The notes: a model not told the origin generated them from the letters alone. A stretch of 52,552 nucleotides of DNA from Mycolicibacterium bacteremicum (GCF_002086115.1 NZ_MVHJ01000032.1:1-52552), one strand, 5' to 3'; positions 8,692 through 17,365 are shown, counted from the first letter of the stretch. Program-made: numbers and translations.

Positions 8692-9963
8692 ATGGCCATT
8701 GAGCTGAACCAGATTTGGGATTTTCCGATCAAGGAATTCCACCCCTTCCCCCGCGCACTGCTCGGTGTGGGCGCGCACGACATCATCGGCGTCGAGGCCA
8801 AGAATCTGGGCTTCAAGCGCACCCTGCTGATGACGACCGGCCTGCGCGGCTCGGGCATCATCGAAGAACTGACCGGCAAGATCGAGTACCAGGGTGTGGA
8901 GGTCGTGCTCTACGACAAGGTGGAGTCCAACCCCAAGGATTACAACGTCATGGAGGCCGCGGCCCTGTACCAGCAGGAGCGTTGCGACAGCATCATCTCC
9001 ATCGGCGGTGGGTCCAGCCACGACGCCGCCAAGGGTGCCCGCGTCGTCATCGCCCACGACGGCCGCAACATCAACGAGTTCGAGGGTTTCGCCAAGTCCA
9101 CCAACAAGCAGAACCCGCCGCATATCGCGGTATCCACTACGGCCGGAACCGGTTCGGAGACGTCGTGGGCCTATGTCATCACCGACACCTCCGACATGGA
9201 GCACCCGCACAAATGGGTCGGCTTCGACGAGGCGACCATCGTCACGCTGGCGATCGACGATCCGCTGCTCTACTACACCTGCCCCCAGCACTTCACCGCC
9301 TACTGCGGCTTCGACGTGCTCGCCCACGGCAGCGAGCCGTTCGTGTCGCGGCTGGACTTCGCGCCGTCACTCGGAAACGCCTTGTACTCGGTGGAACTCG
9401 TTGCCAAGCACCTGCGTGAGGCGGTCTTCGAACCACGCAACCTCAAGGCGCGCGAGGGCATGATGAACGCCCAGTACATCGCCGGGCAGGCGTTCAACTC
9501 CGGCGGATTGGGCATCGTGCACTCCATCAGCCACGCCGTCAGCGCGTTCTTCGACAGCCACCACGGCCTGAACAACGCGATCGCACTGCCCCGGGTCTGG
9601 GAGTACAACCTGCCCGCGCGCTACGAGCGGTACGCGCAACTGGCCACTGCCATGGGTGTCGACACCCGCAACATGACCACCGTGCAGGCGGCCGACGCCG
9701 CCGTCGAGGCCGCGATCCGGCTGTCCCAGGACGTCGGCATCCCGGACAATTTCTCCGCCGTCCGCACCGACTCCTACGACAAGAACCGGATGAACACCGG
9801 CAAGTACACCGGCCGTGGCGACGTCATCCTCGGCGACGACAAGACCGTGCTCGCCATTTCCGAGCACATCCAGGACGACTGGTGCACCCCGGGCAATCCG
9901 CGCGAGGTCACCGTCGATTCGATGATCCCGGTCGTCGGACACGCCATCAACTCGTCCTACTGA
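8692..9963 (+). CDS. mdo: NDMA-dependent methanol dehydrogenase (iron-containing ADH family)
   Basis: This group III alcohol dehydrogenase of 423 residues oxidises methanol and other short alcohols. It keeps a tightly bound NAD(P)H and passes electrons to an acceptor, which in mycobacteria is thought to be mycofactocin. Visible are the nucleotide motif GGGSSHDAAKG and metal-ligand segments CGFDVLAHGSEPF and GIVHSISHAVSAFFDSHHGLNNA. The family-specific phrases MAIELNQIWDFPIKEFHPFPRA and DDWCTPGNPR mark the Mdo/Mno subgroup. ATG 8692 follows AAGGAG (8679-8684). It heads an operon with the MoxR and VWA genes. Confidence 0.93.
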   Translation: MAIELNQIWDFPIKEFHPFPRALLGVGAHDIIGVEAKNLGFKRTLLMTTGLRGSGIIEELTGKIEYQGVEVVLYDKVESNPKDYNVMEAAALYQQERCDSIISIGGGSSHDAAKGARVVIAHDGRNINEFEGFAKSTNKQNPPHIAVSTTAGTGSETSWAYVITDTSDMEHPHKWVGFDEATIVTLAIDDPLLYYTCPQHFTAYCGFDVLAHGSEPFVSRLDFAPSLGNALYSVELVAKHLREAVFEPRNLKAREGMMNAQYIAGQAFNSGGLGIVHSISHAVSAFFDSHHGLNNAIALPRVWEYNLPARYERYAQLATAMGVDTRNMTTVQAADAAVEAAIRLSQDVGIPDNFSAVRTDSYDKNRMNTGKYTGRGDVILGDDKTVLAISEHIQDDWCTPGNPREVTVDSMIPVVGHAINSSY

Positions 9964-10036
9964 TCCGGTGCCACGGCAGGGGCCGCTTCCGTCCACCTCG
10001 GCCGGTCCCTGCCGTGCACCTCACCCGGAGGCTGCC

Positions 10037-10990
10037 GTGAGCACCGCATCGCTACCCACCCGAGACCAACCGACATCCTTCTCCAACGCAACCGAACTCG
10101 CGGATGCACTGCGCGAGCAGGACTACGTCGTCGACGACGATCTGGCCACCGTGGTGCATCTGGCCACCGCGTTGGACCGCCCGCTGCTGTTGGAGGGCCC
10201 CGCCGGTGTGGGCAAAACCGAACTCGCCAAGGCACTGGCCGCGGCCGGTGGCCGCCGGCTGATCCGGTTGCAGTGCTACGAAGGCCTCGACGACAATCGG
10301 GTGCTCTACGAATGGGATTACGCCAAGCAACTGCTGCACGTGCAGATGGGCAACGGTGGTGACGTCTACACCGAGGACTTCCTGTTGGTGCGGCCGCTGC
10401 TGGACGCCGTGCTCTCCGAACATCCGGTGGTGTTGCTGATCGACGAGGTGGACCGCACCGAGGAGGCGATGGAGGCGCTGCTGCTGGAGGTCCTTGCCGA
10501 ACGTCAGGTGACCATCCCCGAGATCGGCACCTTCACCGCACGCTCGGTGCCATGGGTGGTGCTCACCTCCAACGACACCCGCGAGCTGTCGGCCGCGCTC
10601 AAACGTCGCTGTCTGCACTACCACCTGGGATTCCCCACGCCGCAACGGGAACGCGAGATCGTCGGGGTTCGCGCCCCGCAGGTCGAGCCCGGGATCGTCG
10701 CGGACATGGTCGAACTCGCGCGCACCCTGCGCGACCTTCCGCTGCGCAAGAGCCCGTCCATCTCCGAGGTGATCGACAGCGCCCGGGCGGCGGCATTACT
10801 CGGGCAGGCGGCCGATCACCGGGTGCTGCTGTCGGCATTGGTGAAGTTCACCACTGATCGCGATATCGCGTTGCGGCACTTGGACAACGAGCAACCGGAC
10901 GCCACGCCGTCCCCCGCACACGACACGGTCGCGAGCAGGCCGGCGAACACCACGACCTCGGCATTCCGCGGTAGAGGTGGCCGCGGATGA
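10037..10990 (+). CDS. MoxR-type AAA+ ATPase
   Basis: The 317-residue ATPase has Walker A GPAGVGKTE (residues 54-62), Walker B VVLLIDEVDR, and sensor-1 and Arg-finger regions around VVLTSNDTRELSAALKRRCLHY. MoxR/CoxD ATPases act as chaperones with VWA-domain partners, often for metal or cofactor insertion into dehydrogenases. GTG 10037 is chosen because CGGAGG lies just upstream; the frame is open to 9968 without a better ribosome site. It sits between methanol dehydrogenase and the VWA gene, which it overlaps by 4 bp, so maturation of the dehydrogenase is a sensible guess. Confidence 0.88.
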   Translation: MSTASLPTRDQPTSFSNATELADALREQDYVVDDDLATVVHLATALDRPLLLEGPAGVGKTELAKALAAAGGRRLIRLQCYEGLDDNRVLYEWDYAKQLLHVQMGNGGDVYTEDFLLVRPLLDAVLSEHPVVLLIDEVDRTEEAMEALLLEVLAERQVTIPEIGTFTARSVPWVVLTSNDTRELSAALKRRCLHYHLGFPTPQREREIVGVRAPQVEPGIVADMVELARTLRDLPLRKSPSISEVIDSARAAALLGQAADHRVLLSALVKFTTDRDIALRHLDNEQPDATPSPAHDTVASRPANTTTSAFRGRGGRG

Positions 10991-12480
10991 CACCCGCGCA
11001 GATCCTGGACAGCGCCGCGGCGGCCTTCGGGCAGCTGCTGCGCCGAGCCGGGGTGGCGACGTCGGCTGCCGAGGTCATCGAGGTGCGCCGGGTACTGGGC
11101 CTGCTCGGTGCCCGTGACAAGGTCGCGCTGCGCGCGGCACTGCGGGCGACCTGCGCGAAATATGACAGGGAGCAACGCGGATTCGACCGGGCCTTCGACG
11201 CCATGTTCACCACCACCGGGGCCCGACACCACGATCTGGAGGCGGGCCCGAGCCGTGCACACACCGGCTCGGGCCTGCCCGACCACCTCGACATCGACGA
11301 GGACACCGATATCGGCCGATACGCCGAGTACAACGAGCGTGCCGCCGAGGTGGGCGATCGGTTCGACACGCCGGAGGCGGAAAAGGGGTTCAACCCGCAC
11401 AAGGACGACGACGATTACAGCGTCACCGGGGCCGACGACCAGCTGACCGTCTCGACCGAATCCGACGGCGGACGGCGCGGTATGCGCTACACCGTCGAAG
11501 TCGACCGGGCCGCCTCGGCGACCGCCGGTGCGCTCGCCGATTCGGTGGGACCCGTCGTCGCCGGGTCGTTGAGCTTCGATGACCCCGATGCCATCCTGGC
11601 CTGGCTGGATGCCTATGACCCGGCCGGCACGTACGGGACCGAGGCGGGCGAACCGCTGACCACCGAGCAGCTGCAACAGCTGACCCGCGCCGTGGAGAGT
11701 TTCGTGGCGGCCCTGGCGCGACGCAGCGGACTGACCGCCGGACTCGATGAGTCCGACCTCGCCCCCGGGCACGGGTGGGTCGCCGATATCGACCTGGCCT
11801 GCCACGAGGTGCTGCGGCGCATGCGGGGCGCGCCGCGCCCGCGGCCCCGCGAACGCGCGCCGGGGCGGCTGGACATCCGCCGCACCGTGCGGGCGAGCTT
11901 GCGAACCGGTGGCGTTCCGTTCCATCTGATGCACCGGACACCGCTGCCCGACCGGGTGCGGCTGCTGATCATCGCCGACGTCTCGCTGTCGGTGCGTCCG
12001 GTCACCGCATTCACGCTGCGGCTGGCCCAAGCCATGCACCGGCGCGCGCACCGCTGCCGGGTGATGGCCTTCGTCGACCGTCCGGTCGACGTCACCGAGA
12101 TCCTGCTGCGGGCCGGCGGTGACGACGCGTTGGCCGCGGTGCTGGCCGAGGGGCAGCTGGACCTGCAGGCCAGCAGCGATTACGGCCAGGTCTTCGACGA
12201 GCTGCTCGGCGCGCAGGCCGACGCCCTGGACCGGCGCACCGCGGTGCTTGTCGTCGGGGACGGCCGCAGCGGCGGGCTGCCGCCCGGGGTGGACCGGCTC
12301 CGTGCGCTGCGGCGGCGGGTGCACCGGCTGGCCTGGGTGACCCCGGAGCCGCAGCGGTACTGGCGCCAGGCGACCTGCGCGATGCCGGACTACGCGCAGG
12401 TGTGTGACCACGTCGTGGTCGCCGCCGATGCCCGGCAACTGACCGCCAGGGCAGCCGAACTGGCGCACGCGTTGTCCTGA
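10987..12480 (+). CDS. CoxE-like VWA domain protein
   Basis: The 497-residue protein has a long N-terminal region with an acidic middle, and a C-terminal von Willebrand A domain of the CoxE (PF05762) type. The MIDAS motif DVSLS (Asp331, Ser333, Ser335) is intact in IIADVSLSVRP. Such proteins pair with MoxR ATPases, and the 4-bp ATGA overlap with the preceding ATPase supports a complex. Its stop codon is followed at once by the 26-bp palindrome at 12481. Role in alcohol dehydrogenase maturation is inferred from context. Confidence 0.85.
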   Translation: MTPAQILDSAAAAFGQLLRRAGVATSAAEVIEVRRVLGLLGARDKVALRAALRATCAKYDREQRGFDRAFDAMFTTTGARHHDLEAGPSRAHTGSGLPDHLDIDEDTDIGRYAEYNERAAEVGDRFDTPEAEKGFNPHKDDDDYSVTGADDQLTVSTESDGGRRGMRYTVEVDRAASATAGALADSVGPVVAGSLSFDDPDAILAWLDAYDPAGTYGTEAGEPLTTEQLQQLTRAVESFVAALARRSGLTAGLDESDLAPGHGWVADIDLACHEVLRRMRGAPRPRPRERAPGRLDIRRTVRASLRTGGVPFHLMHRTPLPDRVRLLIIADVSLSVRPVTAFTLRLAQAMHRRAHRCRVMAFVDRPVDVTEILLRAGGDDALAAVLAEGQLDLQASSDYGQVFDELLGAQADALDRRTAVLVVGDGRSGGLPPGVDRLRALRRRVHRLAWVTPEPQRYWRQATCAMPDYAQVCDHVVVAADARQLTARAAELAHALS

Positions 12481-12506
12481 GGTACCTACCCGATCGGGTA
12501 GGTACC
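12481..12506. promoter_or_regulatory. perfect 26-bp palindrome, operator of the adh-mnoSR unit
   Basis: All 26 bases are self-complementary about the centre at 12493/12494. The core CTACCCGATCGGGTAG (12486-12501) is the symmetric version of the motif at 8560 and 16658. The palindrome starts directly after the VWA gene stop. Its centre is about 53 bp upstream of the first base of a possible -10 box (TAGGCT, 12547-12552), a distance suited to an activator such as a NarL/FixJ response regulator. Confidence 0.7.
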
Positions 12507-12539
12507 GACCTGCCCAGCTGCACATTGGGTGGGCAGGTC
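12507..12539. terminator. hairpin between VWA gene and second alcohol dehydrogenase
   Basis: GACCTGCCCA and TGGGCAGGTC form a perfect 10-bp stem with a 13-base loop. There is no U tract. It could end the mdo-MoxR-VWA transcript without a tail, as many mycobacterial hairpins do, or take part in promoter control since it lies between the operator and the possible -10 box at 12547-12552. Confidence 0.45.
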
Positions 12540-12561
12540 GGCGACGTAGGCTGGGCGTGTT

Positions 12562-13758
12562 ATGTGGATCACACAGCAGAGCAGTGCGACGCTGGCCGAC
12601 CGGGTGCCGACCCGGTTGTTGAAGTTCCACGCACCCGAGATCGTCTTCGGCATCGATTCGATGGCCGAGGCGGCGCACGCCGCGCTGCGGCTGGGCGGGG
12701 TGCGGCCGCTGCTGGTCACCGATCCGGGGTTGATCGAGGCGGGTTGGGTCGACGAGCTCGTCGGCCACCTGGATGCCCAGGGAGTGCGGGCGCAGGTATG
12801 GAGTGCGCTCACGCCGAATCCCAAGGATCACGAGATCACGGCGGGCCACGAGTTCTACCGGTCGCACGGCTGTGACGTTCTCATCGCCCTCGGTGGTGGC
12901 TCGGTGATCGACGCGGCCAAGGGCATCGCGATCCTGTCGGCCAACGGCGGGAACATCCTGGACTATGCCGGCGTGGACAAGGCGACCATGCCGATCCCGC
13001 CGTTGGTGGTGTTGCCCTCGACATCGGGGACCGGTGCCGACGTCTCGCAGTTCTGCATCGTCACCGACACCACCCGCAACACCAAGATCACCATTCTGGG
13101 CCGCGCCCTGGTTCCCGATATCACCGTCATCGATCCGCGGCTGCTCACCACGATGCCCGAATGGCTGAACGCGGCAACCGGACTGGATGCGTTGACCCAC
13201 GGTATCGAGGCGTTCGTCTCGCTGGGACACAACCAACTGACCGACCATCACGCGCTGCGCTCGGTGGTGATGGTGACCGAGAACCTGGTGAGCACCATCG
13301 AGCGGCCGCACGAACTGAGCGCGCGCGTGCTGATGGCGCAGGCGGCACTGGAGGCCGGCCTGGCCTTCACCAACGCCATCCTCGGGGCGGCCCATGCGAT
13401 GAGCCACCAGGTCGGCGGGCTGCTGGACCTGCCGCACGGCGTCATCAACGGGGTGTTGCTGCCGCACGTGGTGCGATTCAACGCCGAAGCCGATCCGGCA
13501 CCGTTCGCCACCATCGCCGCCTGTCTGGGTATCGCCGACGCACGGGCACCCGAACTGGAATCTGCGCTGGCGCTGGCGGATCGGCTACAGGACCTGGCCC
13601 GCCGGGTCGGCGTTCCGCGCGGCCTGGCCGACCTCGGCGTGCGTGCGGACGACGTACCGGTGCTGGCGCGCAATGCCATGGCCGATGCCTGCATCACCAC
13701 CAACCCGCGGTCGGCGGACGAGGACCAACTGCGGGCACTGTTCCGGGCCGCGCTGTGA
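12562..13758 (+). CDS. iron-containing alcohol dehydrogenase (1,3-propanediol dehydrogenase-like)
   Basis: The 398-residue protein is a second, distinct group III alcohol dehydrogenase. It shows GGGSVIDAAKG for nucleotide binding and metal-ligand segments TGLDALTHGIEAF, GAAHAMSHQVGG and LPHGVINGVLLPH. A possible -10 box (TAGGCT, 12547-12552) ends nine bases before ATG 12562, so the mRNA may be leaderless. The stop overlaps an alternative GTG start of the kinase gene, so it is probably cotranscribed with the two-component system. Substrate is unknown; from memory the similar M. smegmatis gene was linked to 1,3-propanediol. Confidence 0.85.
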   Translation: MWITQQSSATLADRVPTRLLKFHAPEIVFGIDSMAEAAHAALRLGGVRPLLVTDPGLIEAGWVDELVGHLDAQGVRAQVWSALTPNPKDHEITAGHEFYRSHGCDVLIALGGGSVIDAAKGIAILSANGGNILDYAGVDKATMPIPPLVVLPSTSGTGADVSQFCIVTDTTRNTKITILGRALVPDITVIDPRLLTTMPEWLNAATGLDALTHGIEAFVSLGHNQLTDHHALRSVVMVTENLVSTIERPHELSARVLMAQAALEAGLAFTNAILGAAHAMSHQVGGLLDLPHGVINGVLLPHVVRFNAEADPAPFATIAACLGIADARAPELESALALADRLQDLARRVGVPRGLADLGVRADDVPVLARNAMADACITTNPRSADEDQLRALFRAAL

Positions 13759-13766
13759 GGGCCCGG

Positions 13767-15083
13767 ATGCCCGATCTCGAGCGGCTCACCGGCGTCCGCT
13801 CCGGCAAACCGACCTTCTACCCGGAATTCCGGGTCGCCGCGCAGCGCACCGAACGTGTCATCGCTGCGCTGGACGCCATCTCGCGGGCGCTGGTGCAGAC
13901 CGTCAACGGGCCGGAGAAGCTGGTGCGGGCGGCCGCCGATGCGGCCCGGGTGCACCTCGGCGCCGAGTGGGTGTTGCTGGCGCTGGCCGACGGTGCCCTG
14001 CCCGAAGCCCGGCCGCGCCACCTCATCCTCGATGCCGACGGGCGCGCCTACTCTTTCGAGGGACTGTCGGGGGCCGACCATCCGGTGCCGCACCTGCCGG
14101 ATGCGGTTCTCAACCGGCTCAACGATATTCTGCGCGGCCAGTTGGCGCAGTTCCGGCTGCCGGTCATCGAACCGCACCATGCCCACGTTCCGATCGAGCT
14201 CGACGGCGGGGTGATCGGTGCCTTCGCGGCGTGGACCCCGACGCACCGCAGCCTCGACGCCACCGACGAGACGGTGATGCGGATCCTGTCCAGCCAGACC
14301 GCGGTCGCGCTGCACAACTGCGAGCTGTTCCAACGCTCGCAGGCGCTGTTGGCGCAGTCCGAGGCCCGCAACGCCGAGCTGTTGGCCACCCAGCGTGAAC
14401 TCGGTGCGGCGCAACGACATCAGGTACTCGACAACGAGCGACACCGCATCGCCAGGGAGCTGCACGACAGCGTGACCCAGACCGTGTTGTCGGCCGGCAT
14501 GCAGATCGAGGTGTGCCGCAGCGAGATCGGATCGCGTGGCGGGGACGCCGACCTGGTCGAGCGCCTCGACATCGCCAAGACGTTGACCCGGTCGGCGACC
14601 GAACAGTTGCGTTCGGCGATCTATGCCCTGAACCACCCCGAGGACGCCGGCCGATCCACGCTGCCCGAGATGTTGGAACAGCTGGCCACCGTGCACATGC
14701 CCGAGGATCTGCGCGTGACACTCAAGGTGGAGGGTGCGGTGGCCGAATTACCCAGCGCCGTGGAACATGCGCTGCTGCGGGTGGCCGGGGAGGCGCTGTT
14801 CAACACGGCCATGCACGGCGCGGCCACGCGAGCCATCGTCCGGCTGCGGTACGGCCCGGCGGCGGTGGCTCTGTCCATCTCCGATGACGGCACCGGTGAT
14901 CCGGACAAGCTGCGACTGATGCTGCGGCTGGCCGACGCCGCCGACGTCGACGGCCACCACCGGGGACTGGCCAACATGTTGGCCCGCTGCCGCGAACACG
15001 GCGGCAGCTTCACGGTGCACCGGTCGCGGATCGGTGGGGTCCGGGTGGCCGCGACCATTCCCAGGGAAGGAACAGGCCGATGA
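13767..15083 (+). CDS. mnoS: soluble GAF sensor histidine kinase (MnoS-like)
   Basis: The 438-residue kinase has no membrane segment. A GAF-like domain spans about residues 30-185. A HisKA_3 dimerisation helix follows, with the phospho-acceptor His233 in IARELHDSVTQTV, and then a HATPase domain with an N-box around GEALFNTAMHG and a G-box DDGTGDPD. This is the NarL-partner (HK7) type. ATG 13767 is used; GTG 13755, overlapping the adh stop, is also possible. It overlaps the response regulator by 4 bp. A cytosolic GAF sensor suggests it detects an internal signal, perhaps alcohol, aldehyde or cofactor state. Confidence 0.88.
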   Translation: MPDLERLTGVRSGKPTFYPEFRVAAQRTERVIAALDAISRALVQTVNGPEKLVRAAADAARVHLGAEWVLLALADGALPEARPRHLILDADGRAYSFEGLSGADHPVPHLPDAVLNRLNDILRGQLAQFRLPVIEPHHAHVPIELDGGVIGAFAAWTPTHRSLDATDETVMRILSSQTAVALHNCELFQRSQALLAQSEARNAELLATQRELGAAQRHQVLDNERHRIARELHDSVTQTVLSAGMQIEVCRSEIGSRGGDADLVERLDIAKTLTRSATEQLRSAIYALNHPEDAGRSTLPEMLEQLATVHMPEDLRVTLKVEGAVAELPSAVEHALLRVAGEALFNTAMHGAATRAIVRLRYGPAAVALSISDDGTGDPDKLRLMLRLADAADVDGHHRGLANMLARCREHGGSFTVHRSRIGGVRVAATIPREGTGR

Positions 15084-15727
15084 CGCTGACACGGGTGATC
15101 AGACTGGCACTGGTCGACGACCACGCCATCCTGCGTCAGGGGTTGCGCTCCCTGCTGGAACGTGAAGACGACCTCGTCGTGGTCGGGGAGGCATCGTCGG
15201 AACCCGAGGCCGAGGCGATGGTCGACGCGGTACATCCGGATGTCGTGCTGCTCGATCTCAAACTGTCCGCCGGGTCGGACTTCGAGGGCTTGTCGCTGTG
15301 TAGCAAGCTCTCTGCCGCCCACCCCGATCTCGGTCTGCTGGTACTGACGACCTTCCTGGACGAGGATCTGGTGGTCCGCGCCGTGCACGCCGGCGCCCGC
15401 GGCTATGTGGTCAAGGATGTCGACACCACCGAACTGGTCCGCGCGATCCGAGCCATCTCGGTGGGCGACAGTGCCTTTGACTCACGCAGCGCGGCGGCGG
15501 TGGTGCGCTCCCTCAGTGGGCGCTCCGAGCCGCGTGAGCAGCTCACCGATCGCGAGATAGAGGTGCTGCGGTTGTTGGCGGCGGGACTGTCCAACGCCAA
15601 GATCGGCGAGACGTTGTTCATCTCGGCGACCACGGCGAAGTTCCATGTCAGCAACATCATGCGCAAGCTGGCGGTGAGCCGTCGGGCCGAGGCGGTCTAC
15701 GCGGCCAGTAAACGCGGGTTGATCTAG
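15080..15727 (+). CDS. mnoR: NarL/FixJ-family response regulator (MnoR-like)
   Basis: The 215-residue regulator has a receiver domain with acidic pocket Asp13/Asp14, phospho-acceptor Asp59 (VVLLDLKL) and Lys in YVVKD. A C-terminal LuxR-type helix-turn-helix follows (LTDREIEVLRLLAAGLSNAKI ... KFHVSNIMRKL). It is the partner of the kinase just upstream (ATGA overlap). The CTrCCCGATCGGnyAG motif at three promoters in this island looks like its binding site. The 3' end overlaps mftM by 4 bp. Confidence 0.9.
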   Translation: MTLTRVIRLALVDDHAILRQGLRSLLEREDDLVVVGEASSEPEAEAMVDAVHPDVVLLDLKLSAGSDFEGLSLCSKLSAAHPDLGLLVLTTFLDEDLVVRAVHAGARGYVVKDVDTTELVRAIRAISVGDSAFDSRSAAAVVRSLSGRSEPREQLTDREIEVLRLLAAGLSNAKIGETLFISATTAKFHVSNIMRKLAVSRRAEAVYAASKRGLI

Positions 15728-16599
15728 TCCCGGTCGAGCACCAGCCAGCCGCCGTGGTGCTCGAACACCGAGGCGTGTACGCCGTGGTGCCGGGCGCCGA
15801 GCTCACGCAGGGCGGCCATGTCGAACGTCCGGACGTGGCCGTAGCAGATCTGCGGTTCGTCTTCGAACGGCACCGCGATCACCACCCGTCGGCGGGCCAG
15901 GCGCAGCGCCTCGTCGAGGACCGCGGCACCGGCATCCGGGCCCAGATGCTCGAGCAGATGCAGGACGGTCACGGTGTCGGCGGCACCGGCGGGCAGCGGC
16001 ACCCGAGCGGCATCACAGACCAGAGTCTGCACCGGGCGGTCCAGCGCCGTACTCACCCGGTCCAACAGAGCCATGGTCGGGCCGCTCAGGTCTGTGGCCA
16101 CCACCTGATGCCCGAGCCGGCGCATCCGCAGTGGGAAGAAGCCGAAACACGAACCCAGGTCGAGCAATCGGGCACCGGTGACCAGCCCGGCGGCCCGGTC
16201 ATGTATCGGGGAGAACGCCGCGCCCCCGGATTCCAGCGCATACAGCGAATTGCGGTAGAAGCGCACCCAGGCAGCCAGACCGCCGGGCACCGTGGAGCGC
16301 ACGATCCCGGTGAAGACCGCCTCGAAATCAGCTTGACCACACAGGATTCCGGTCTGTCCGAGCTCCTCGGTCAGCAGCACGGCCAGGCCATCGGAGAGCT
16401 CGTCGGCGCTCAGGTCGTGCTCGATGATGAGCAGGCCGTCATCGCGGCGCGCACAGAACCGGGGCGTACACACCGAACCGGGGTGCCACCGGTGCCCGTC
16501 GCGGCGTCGCCGGACCTGGACGCCGGCACCGCTCCAGGAGCCGGCCTGCGCCGAAGCCAGGGGATCGATCCTGGCCGGGCCGAGCGCTGCAACCGTCAT
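15724..16599 (-). CDS. mftM: SAM methyltransferase, probable mycofactocin oligosaccharide methyltransferase MftM
   Basis: The 291-residue protein has a class I methyltransferase core: motif I in GARLLDLGSCFGFFPLRM, an acidic residue after the second strand in VVATDLS, and VTVLHLLEHL later. About 115 residues of unrelated sequence precede the core. MftM in M. smegmatis methylates a glucose of the mycofactocin oligosaccharide and, from memory, lies beside the methanol dehydrogenase/MnoSR genes, which is the arrangement here. ATG 16599 is chosen; the upstream TTG 16608 is less likely. A possible -10 box TAGCGT (16613-16608 on the minus strand) lies eight bases before the ATG, and the shared operator lies upstream. 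The name rests on context and general resemblance. Confidence 0.78.
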   Translation of the reverse strand: MTVAALGPARIDPLASAQAGSWSGAGVQVRRRRDGHRWHPGSVCTPRFCARRDDGLLIIEHDLSADELSDGLAVLLTEELGQTGILCGQADFEAVFTGIVRSTVPGGLAAWVRFYRNSLYALESGGAAFSPIHDRAAGLVTGARLLDLGSCFGFFPLRMRRLGHQVVATDLSGPTMALLDRVSTALDRPVQTLVCDAARVPLPAGAADTVTVLHLLEHLGPDAGAAVLDEALRLARRRVVIAVPFEDEPQICYGHVRTFDMAALRELGARHHGVHASVFEHHGGWLVLDRD

Positions 16600-16657
16600 G
16601 GTGCACAACGCTATTGACCGACGCCGGCGCCGCCCACGGCCGAACGGGCGGTCTTAC

Positions 16658-16673
16658 CTGCCCGATCGGCCAG
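16658..16673. promoter_or_regulatory. operator-like motif upstream of mftM
   Basis: CTGCCCGATCGGCCAG is the third copy of the CTrCCCGATCGGnyAG motif. Its centre is about 53 bp upstream of the first base of the possible mftM -10 box, the same spacing as at the second alcohol dehydrogenase. This suggests that mftM belongs to the same regulon. Confidence 0.6.
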
Positions 16674-17345
16674 TCATTTGTGTGCCAGAAGTAGGAACGC
16701 CGGCATCTTGGTGCGGCCCTTGTCGTCGCGATCGTGGGCCGGGAGTTCGAAGGGTGCCCCGGGACCGCTGGGCATGTTGGCATGGATGAAGGCGGGTCGG
16801 ATCTCGTCGACGGTCCAGTGCGCCGACACGGCGTGGCGCAATTCGGCCTCGGTGACCTGATTCGGCTTGGTCTCCAACTCGGCGGGAAAGGCGCCTGCGG
16901 CGAAGACCAGCACGATGAAGGTCGCCCCGGGCGCGGCGGCCCGGTGCACCGCACGCAGGTAACCGGGCCGGTGCTCGACCGGGATGGAGTGGAACAGCGT
17001 GGAGTCGATCACGGTGTTGAATCGCCCGTCGTAACCGGTGAGCGTGGTGATATCGGCCTGGGCGAAGGCGGCGTTGCGCAGGTTGCGGGCCTGTGCGGCA
17101 CGGTTTGCCGCGGCGATGGCCGTCGGGGAGATGTCGAGCCCGACCACGTGATATCCGTCGGCGGCCAGGGACAGTGACAGCTCGGCATGCCCGCAGCCGG
17201 CGTCGAGCACATCGCTGCGTACCGCACCCGAGGCGATCAGGGCCGCGAGTTCGGGCTGTGGTTCGCCGATGTCCCATGGCAGTGACCCCTGGAACTGGCC
17301 ATCCTGGCGGTATGCGCTGTCCCAATCCAGTACCTCGGAGGCCAT
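16674..17345 (-). CDS. class I SAM-dependent methyltransferase (Rv3699-like)
   Basis: The 223-residue protein has methyltransferase motif I VLDAGCGHAELS (about residues 46-57), motif II VVGLDIS, and an N-terminal block SLPWDIGEPQPEL typical of thiopurine-methyltransferase-like or tellurite-resistance-like enzymes. ATG 17345 gives MASEVLDWDSAY; the longer frame upstream is antisense to the next gene. From memory a similar gene (Rv3699) lies next to egtE in M. tuberculosis, so the alcohol island here separates two genes that are adjacent there. Substrate is unknown. Confidence 0.8.
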   Translation of the reverse strand: MASEVLDWDSAYRQDGQFQGSLPWDIGEPQPELAALIASGAVRSDVLDAGCGHAELSLSLAADGYHVVGLDISPTAIAAANRAAQARNLRNAAFAQADITTLTGYDGRFNTVIDSTLFHSIPVEHRPGYLRAVHRAAAPGATFIVLVFAAGAFPAELETKPNQVTEAELRHAVSAHWTVDEIRPAFIHANMPSGPGAPFELPAHDRDDKGRTKMPAFLLLAHK

Positions 17346-17365
17346 GACATCCAACGTACGCTCCG

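Noticed and set aside
10816..13467. 883-codon open frame on the minus strand
   Set aside because: It is antisense to the VWA and alcohol dehydrogenase genes. Its product is rich in Arg, Gly, His and Gln with no motif, as expected for a high-GC shadow frame.
13161..13766. N-terminal extension of the histidine kinase frame
   Set aside because: This stretch is out of frame with the alcohol dehydrogenase gene and reads as Arg/Gly-rich noise; GAF homology starts only after 13767.
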